A stretch of DNA of 35,495 bases from positions 1 to 35,495 of the forward strand of contig CANBSW010000029.1 in assembly GCA_947372235.1 (NCBI GenBank), read 5' to 3'. A model generated the notes under the pieces. It ran no database searches, had not been told where the DNA came from, and saw nothing but the letters and a program-made list of their open reading frames with translations. This document shows positions 31,810 through 35,495 of the stretch, piece by piece (position 1 is the first letter of the stretch; each line of letters begins with the position of its first letter). Position numbers and translations under genes: made by a program. The stretch is from Chitinophagaceae bacterium (GTDB lineage Bacteria; Bacteroidota; Bacteroidia; Chitinophagales; Chitinophagaceae).

Positions 31810-31929
31810 TAACGTTCAGGCCGCTTTGAACGTTCCGACCGTAAAAAGCCCGCTCAACTGAGCGGGCTTTTTACGGTCGGAATATTATTTAGTGCATAAC
31901 GTTCAGGTCGCTTTGAGCGCCCCGACCGT
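31810..31929. repeat. Palindrome bracketed by 33-base direct repeats (terminator-like)
   Basis: Direct repeats 31810-31842 and 31897-31929 match at 29 of 33 positions (both start TAACGTTCAGG and end CCGACCGT). Between and overlapping the first lies a perfect palindrome: 31833-31856 pairs with 31859-31882, 24 bp with a 2-base loop. The stem contains AAAAAGCCCGCTCA and its complement, so it works as a bidirectional terminator between DinB and acn. The second direct repeat ends at the first base of the acn stop codon. Confidence 0.85.
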
Positions 31930-34196
31930 TAACCGGCAACTTGCTTGCGGATGATATTCAAAGCAGCACCTGCTTTAAACCATTCGATCTGTTGTTGGTT
32001 ATATGTATGGTTTACAACAATATTGTCTTTGGTTCCATCAGCATGGATAAATACCAGTGTTAATGGTGTACCCGGTGCGAAAGATGTTAAGCCAATGATA
32101 TCAATGCTATCATCTTCCTGAATTTTATCATAGTCTGCTTTATCGGCAAAAGTTAACGCCAGCATACCTTGTTTTTTCAGATTGGTTTCATGAATACGGG
32201 CAAATGATTTCACCAATATGGCGCGAACGCCTAAGAAACGTGGTTCCATGGCTGCATGCTCGCGTGAACTTCCTTCACCATAGTTCTCGTCGCCCACAAC
32301 AATACTTCCTACACCAGCAGCTTTGTAGGCACGTTGTGTGGCAGGTACCGCACCATATTCTCCGGTCAATTGATTTTTTACGTTATCTGTTTTCTCATTG
32401 TAAAAATTCACGGCACCAATCAGCATATTGTTACTGATATTATCGAGGTGTCCGCGGAATTTTAACCATGGGCCTGCCATAGAGATATGATCTGTAGTAC
32501 ATTTTCCTTTTGCTTTGATCAACAGTTTCAATCCTTTCAGATCTGTTCCATCCCATTCTGCAAAAGGTGCCAGTAATTGTAAACGTTTGCTGTCGATAGC
32601 AACGGCAACAGTCACACTACTTCCATCAGCTGCAGGAGCCTGATAACCCGGATCATCTACGGCAAAACCTTTTACCGGTAATTCAAATCCACTTGGCGCA
32701 TCCAGTTTTACCTGTTCGCCTTTATCGTTGGTTAATGTATCGGTTAATGGATTAAAATTCAGATCACCGGCAATGGCCAATGCGGTTACCAGTTCGGGTG
32801 AACCCACAAAAGCAAATGTATTCGGATTGCCATCAGCACGTTTTGCAAAGTTTCTGTTGAAACTGTGTACGATGGTATTCTTTTCTTTTTTCTCAGCACC
32901 AACCCTGTCCCACATACCAATACAAGGTCCGCATGCGTTTGCAAAAACTTTCGCACCAATTTTATCAAACTCAGCCAGGAATCCATCTCTCTCAATGGTA
33001 AAACGAACCTGCTCAGAACCCGGTGTGATAGTGAATTCACTTTTCAGGGTAAGGCCTTTTGCATGTACTTGTTTAGCCAGGCTAACTGCACGACTGATAT
33101 CTTCATAAGAACTGTTGGTACAGCTTCCGATCAAACCCACTTCAATTTTGGTAGGCCATCCGTTGGCGGCGGCAGTTTCTTTCATTTTTGAGATAGGCGT
33201 AGCCAGATCCGGAGTGAAAGGTCCGTTCAGGTGTGGTTCCAGTTCGCTCAGATTAATCTCGATCACTTCGTCAAAATATTTCTTAGGATCGGCATACACT
33301 TCCGGATCTGCATTCAGGTAAGCAGCAACTCCATCAGCCAGAGAAGCCACTTCTTCGCGGCCGGTAGCTGCGAGGTAACGGCTCATGCTTGCATCGTAAC
33401 CAAAAGTAGAAGTGGTAGCACCAATTTCGGCACCCATATTACAAATGGTTCCTTTTCCGGTACAGCTCATGCTGGTTGCACCTTCTCCAAAATATTCAAC
33501 AATGGCACCGGTTCCTCCTTTAACGGTAAGGATACCGGCAACTTTTAAGATCACATCTTTAGGGGCCGCCCAGCCATTTAATTTACCGGTCAGTTTGATA
33601 CCGATCAGTTTAGGCCATTTCAGTTCCCATGGCAAACCTGCCATAACATCGCAGGCATCGGCACCACCAACACCAATGGCGATCATTCCCAACCCACCGG
33701 CATTTACAGTGTGCGAATCGGTTCCAATCATCATTCCACCTGGAAACGCATAGTTTTCCAAAACTACCTGGTGAATAATTCCTGCACCGGGCTTCCAGAA
33801 TCCGATACCATATTTATTAGAAACAGAAGCGAGAAAATCATATACTTCCTTACTTTCTGTATTGGCTACCTGTAAGTCTTGTTTGGCTTCAACTTTAGCG
33901 GTGATCAGGTGGTCGCAATGCACGGTTGATGGAACGGCCACTTTTGGGCGACCCGCCTGCATAAACTGCAATAAAGCCATCTGCGCAGTAGCATCCTGCA
34001 TGGCCACACGGTCCGGAGCAAAATCCACATAACTTTTGCCTCTTTCAAAACCGGCAACCTTCATATCGGGGTGCAGGTGGGCAAACAATATTTTTTCACT
34101 CAGTGTGAGGGGCCGGCCCAATGCTGTTCTGGCAGCGTCTACTTTCGCAGGCATTTCGGCGTACACTTTTTTGATCATCTCAATGTCGAAGGCCAT
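31929..34196 (-). CDS. Aconitate hydratase (mitochondrial type)
   Basis: It isomerises citrate to isocitrate in the TCA cycle using a 4Fe-4S cluster. The 755-residue protein has the cluster cysteines C359 (GSCTNSS), C422 and C425 (CGPC), [13 protein letters not shown] (158-170), and the swivel domain with [29 protein letters not shown] and [14 protein letters not shown]. The length and these positions match mitochondrial aconitase rather than AcnB of E. coli. ATG at 34196. A degenerate repeat lies in the 225-base region upstream, which it shares with the divergent PspC gene. Confidence 0.97.
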   Translation of the reverse strand: MAFDIEMIKKVYAEMPAKVDAARTALGRPLTLSEKILFAHLHPDMKVAGFERGKSYVDFAPDRVAMQDATAQMALLQFMQAGRPKVAVPSTVHCDHLITAKVEAKQDLQVANTESKEVYDFLASVSNKYGIGFWKPGAGIIHQVVLENYAFPGGMMIGTDSHTVNAGGLGMIAIGVGGADACDVMAGLPWELKWPKLIGIKLTGKLNGWAAPKDVILKVAGILTVKGGTGAIVEYFGEGATSMSCTGKGTICNMGAEIGATTSTFGYDASMSRYLAATGREEVASLADGVAAYLNADPEVYADPKKYFDEVIEINLSELEPHLNGPFTPDLATPISKMKETAAANGWPTKIEVGLIGSCTNSSYEDISRAVSLAKQVHAKGLTLKSEFTITPGSEQVRFTIERDGFLAEFDKIGAKVFANACGPCIGMWDRVGAEKKEKNTIVHSFNRNFAKRADGNPNTFAFVGSPELVTALAIAGDLNFNPLTDTLTNDKGEQVKLDAPSGFELPVKGFAVDDPGYQAPAADGSSVTVAVAIDSKRLQLLAPFAEWDGTDLKGLKLLIKAKGKCTTDHISMAGPWLKFRGHLDNISNNMLIGAVNFYNEKTDNVKNQLTGEYGAVPATQRAYKAAGVGSIVVGDENYGEGSSREHAAMEPRFLGVRAILVKSFARIHETNLKKQGMLALTFADKADYDKIQEDDSIDIIGLTSFAPGTPLTLVFIHADGTKDNIVVNHTYNQQQIEWFKAGAALNIIRKQVAG

Positions 34197-34221
34197 GTTT
34201 CTTGTTTTAATGTTGAATGAT

Positions 34222-34310
34222 GGGCTAAATGCCTAAGGCCGAATGCTCAACGCTTTTCTGAACAAAAAAGCTGCGTTAAGCGTTTAGCATTAAACCTTAC
34301 GCCTTAAAAC
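34222..34310. repeat. Degenerate inverted repeat between acn and PspC starts
   Basis: AATGCTCAACGC near 34240 resembles the reverse complement of GCGTTAAGCGTTTAGCATT near 34272, with a missing stretch of seven bases. The region is rich in short shuffled words such as AATGC, AACGC and TTAAG. It may be a decayed dispersed repeat in a divergent promoter region. No clear -7 element was found here for either gene. Confidence 0.35.
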
Positions 34311-34421
34311 GCGAATTTACGAAAAAACGGGTGGGGGTTAACAACTGTTTTAAACTTTTATATCATTGATTTGTCTAAATTGCAGTTATAAAGCTATCCC
34401 CCTGCTACTCAAACCACTATT

Positions 34422-34643
34422 ATGCAAAAGATCAGAGAATTTATGGAATTGAGCGCTTTTGGTGTTTGTACCAAAATCGGGGAAAAACTGGGTATTGCTT
34501 CTTCGCGTATCCGGATGTGGTTTATTTATATTTCCTTCCTCACCATGGGCTCTCCTGTAATTATTTATATGATATTGGCATTCTGGATCAATATCAAAAA
34601 TTATATTCTGGCTGGGAAGAGGAATCCGTTGAGGAACTGGTAA
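34422..34643 (+). CDS. PspC-domain protein
   Basis: A 73-residue membrane protein that is little more than a PspC domain: FGVCTKIGEKLGIASSRIRMWFIYISFLTMGSPVIIYMILAFWINI, with one or two hydrophobic segments. The family acts at the inner membrane in the phage-shock response; in Bacteroidota short stand-alone forms are common and their partners are not defined. No PspA gene is nearby. ATG at 34422. It is convergent with the secreted-protein gene, with only six bases between the stops. Confidence 0.88.
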   Translation: MQKIREFMELSAFGVCTKIGEKLGIASSRIRMWFIYISFLTMGSPVIIYMILAFWINIKNYILAGKRNPLRNW

Positions 34644-34649
34644 TGTACA

Positions 34650-35306
34650 TCAAATAGGCATCAAACGGTCCTCTGTTTTGCTGTATTCTTCTGAACCCAT
34701 GATCAGGTGTTTAACTATTTTCAATATTCCTTTTACTCTTTTCTTTTGAGTGATCTCTATTTTATTGTTTCCAATAGATTGATCTTTTCTTTCTTCAATC
34801 AGAATTAGTTTATTTTTAATATAGCTGTAAACAACAAGTTTATAGTCCCCTCCACCTACTCTGTAAAGTCTCGATAATGTTTTATTTTTTTTATCAATGG
34901 CAGCATCACCTAACAATTCTGAAATTTTTTCAGAATAGGTAAACTTTTGTGTATTGGGGTCAAACAAATAAAAAAAATAACCTGCCTGGGCATGTTTCGC
35001 TTCAAACGCAAACAGTTTGAAATCCATATATCCATCAAAATTGAAATCTTCAAAGATCAATTCTCTTTGAGGTTCTGTTATATAATTCTCTTCAGGTATG
35101 ATTGTTTGGATAGCCTTATGATCTTTAAGTCGTGTTACCTTAATGCTTTTAACCGCACTATCAGAAGCACCCCACATAGATGTTTTATCAAATCCTGTGA
35201 GTTGAAGGCTAAATAAAAATGTTTTGTTTTGATAAATGTGTTGTGATTGTGCCGATACTTGAAACCAGCTTACTAATAGAACCAGAAAAATAAAAATCTG
35301 TTTCAT
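34650..35306 (-). CDS. Secreted protein of unknown function with a calcium-loop-like motif
   Basis: A 218-residue protein with a signal peptide (MKQIFIFLVLLVSWFQVSAQ). The segment EDFNFDGYMDFKLF contains D-x-N-x-D-G-x-x-D, the FG-GAP/EF-hand-type calcium loop, and the surrounding sequence resembles XAC2610-related proteins; a link to that family is tentative. The second half is beta-rich with a basic C-terminal part (KIEITQKKRVKGILKIVKHLI). ATG at 35306. It starts 13 bases after the end of kdsA on the same strand, so the two may be co-transcribed. Confidence 0.7.
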   Translation of the reverse strand: MKQIFIFLVLLVSWFQVSAQSQHIYQNKTFLFSLQLTGFDKTSMWGASDSAVKSIKVTRLKDHKAIQTIIPEENYITEPQRELIFEDFNFDGYMDFKLFAFEAKHAQAGYFFYLFDPNTQKFTYSEKISELLGDAAIDKKNKTLSRLYRVGGGDYKLVVYSYIKNKLILIEERKDQSIGNNKIEITQKKRVKGILKIVKHLIMGSEEYSKTEDRLMPI

Positions 35307-35318
35307 ATTAAACGGTTT

Positions 35319-35495
35319 TTAAAAAGTGGCTTTTCTCAACTTTACCAATTTCTCCAGCAATGGTTCCAACAAATCTAAACGCAACATATTTGCCCCATCA
35401 CTTTTAGCTACGGCAGGATTAGGATGCGTTTCAATAAACAATCCATCTGCACCTGTTGCAATAGCTGCACTGGCAATGGTTCCTATCAATTGTGG
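35319..35495 (-). CDS. kdsA: KDO-8-phosphate synthase (C-terminal part)
   Basis: The last 58 residues of 3-deoxy-8-phosphooctulonate synthase, which makes the KDO precursor of lipopolysaccharide from phosphoenolpyruvate and arabinose-5-phosphate. The visible part reads IATGADGLFIETHPNPAVAKSDGANMLRLDLLEPLLEKL; GLFIE-x-HP-x-P-x-x-AKSDG is the family's C-terminal signature, including the conserved histidine and aspartate near the metal site. The N-terminal part lies beyond the right edge. Confidence 0.93.
   Translation of the reverse strand, partial: PQLIGTIASAAIATGADGLFIETHPNPAVAKSDGANMLRLDLLEPLLEKLVKLRKATF

Noticed and set aside
1..35495. Prophage, integrative element or defence island
   Set aside because: There is no integrase, transposase, portal, terminase, restriction or toxin-antitoxin gene that I can recognise; gene content is mainly housekeeping.

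Overview
The window looks like a chromosomal core segment of a Bacteroidota bacterium, most likely a member of the Chitinophagaceae. The evidence is the gene content (DUF5686 outer-membrane proteins with a carboxypeptidase-regulatory N-terminus, DUF3810, DUF6786-like lipoproteins, VF530, a mitochondrial-type 755-residue aconitase), the moderately AT-rich sequence, and promoters of the Bacteroidota type (TTG or TTTG, about 20 bases, then TAnnTTTG). Almost no gene has a Shine-Dalgarno sequence, as usual for the phylum; one small gene at 28125 is a clear exception. I see no integrase, transposase, phage gene, CRISPR array or recognisable defence island. Names rest on my reading of the protein sequences; no database search was run.

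Positions 1-8466 are all on the minus strand: cystathionine beta-synthase, a LysR regulator, a threonine-synthase-like enzyme, a cytoplasmic BtuF-like metal-receptor protein, class II fructose-bisphosphate aldolase, a small lipoprotein, class I fructose-bisphosphate aldolase, and the start of accD, which runs off the left edge. A 60-residue membrane peptide gene precedes this run. Positions 8721-11145 hold a lipid/ribosome block, also minus: DUF177, rpmF, plsX, then a plsC-like acyltransferase, with a clear promoter in front of DUF177.

Positions 11269-20214 alternate strands: DUF3810 metallopeptidase-like membrane protein, dCTP deaminase, phosphopantetheinyl transferase, an overlapping two-gene unit (DUF2130 coiled-coil protein with nuclease-like motifs plus a protein with kinase-like motifs), a DUF6786-like lipoprotein, tRNA-Leu(GAG), argS and a GtrA-family membrane protein. 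Positions 20342-25115 encode two cell-envelope proteins (a secreted beta-helix protein and a DUF5686 outer-membrane protein). dnaK follows at 25402. From 27481 to the end come small accessory and housekeeping genes: a CCDC90-like coiled-coil protein, the 72-residue orphan with a strong Shine-Dalgarno sequence, an SDR oxidoreductase, VF530, a TonB-C lipoprotein, a pseudouridine synthase, an exported DinB-like protein, aconitase, PspC, a secreted protein, and the end of kdsA.

The most notable non-coding pattern is that nearly every junction between convergent genes carries a repeat or long hairpin, each of a different sequence (12397-12565, 13833-13860, 17611-17865, 20247-20316, 27356-27385, 28374-28423, 31810-31929). 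The best candidates for something undescribed are the DUF2130/kinase-like pair, the Shine-Dalgarno orphan, a palindrome inserted in frame within a lipoprotein gene, and putative operators near the LysR gene, the 60-residue peptide gene and the two aldolase genes.
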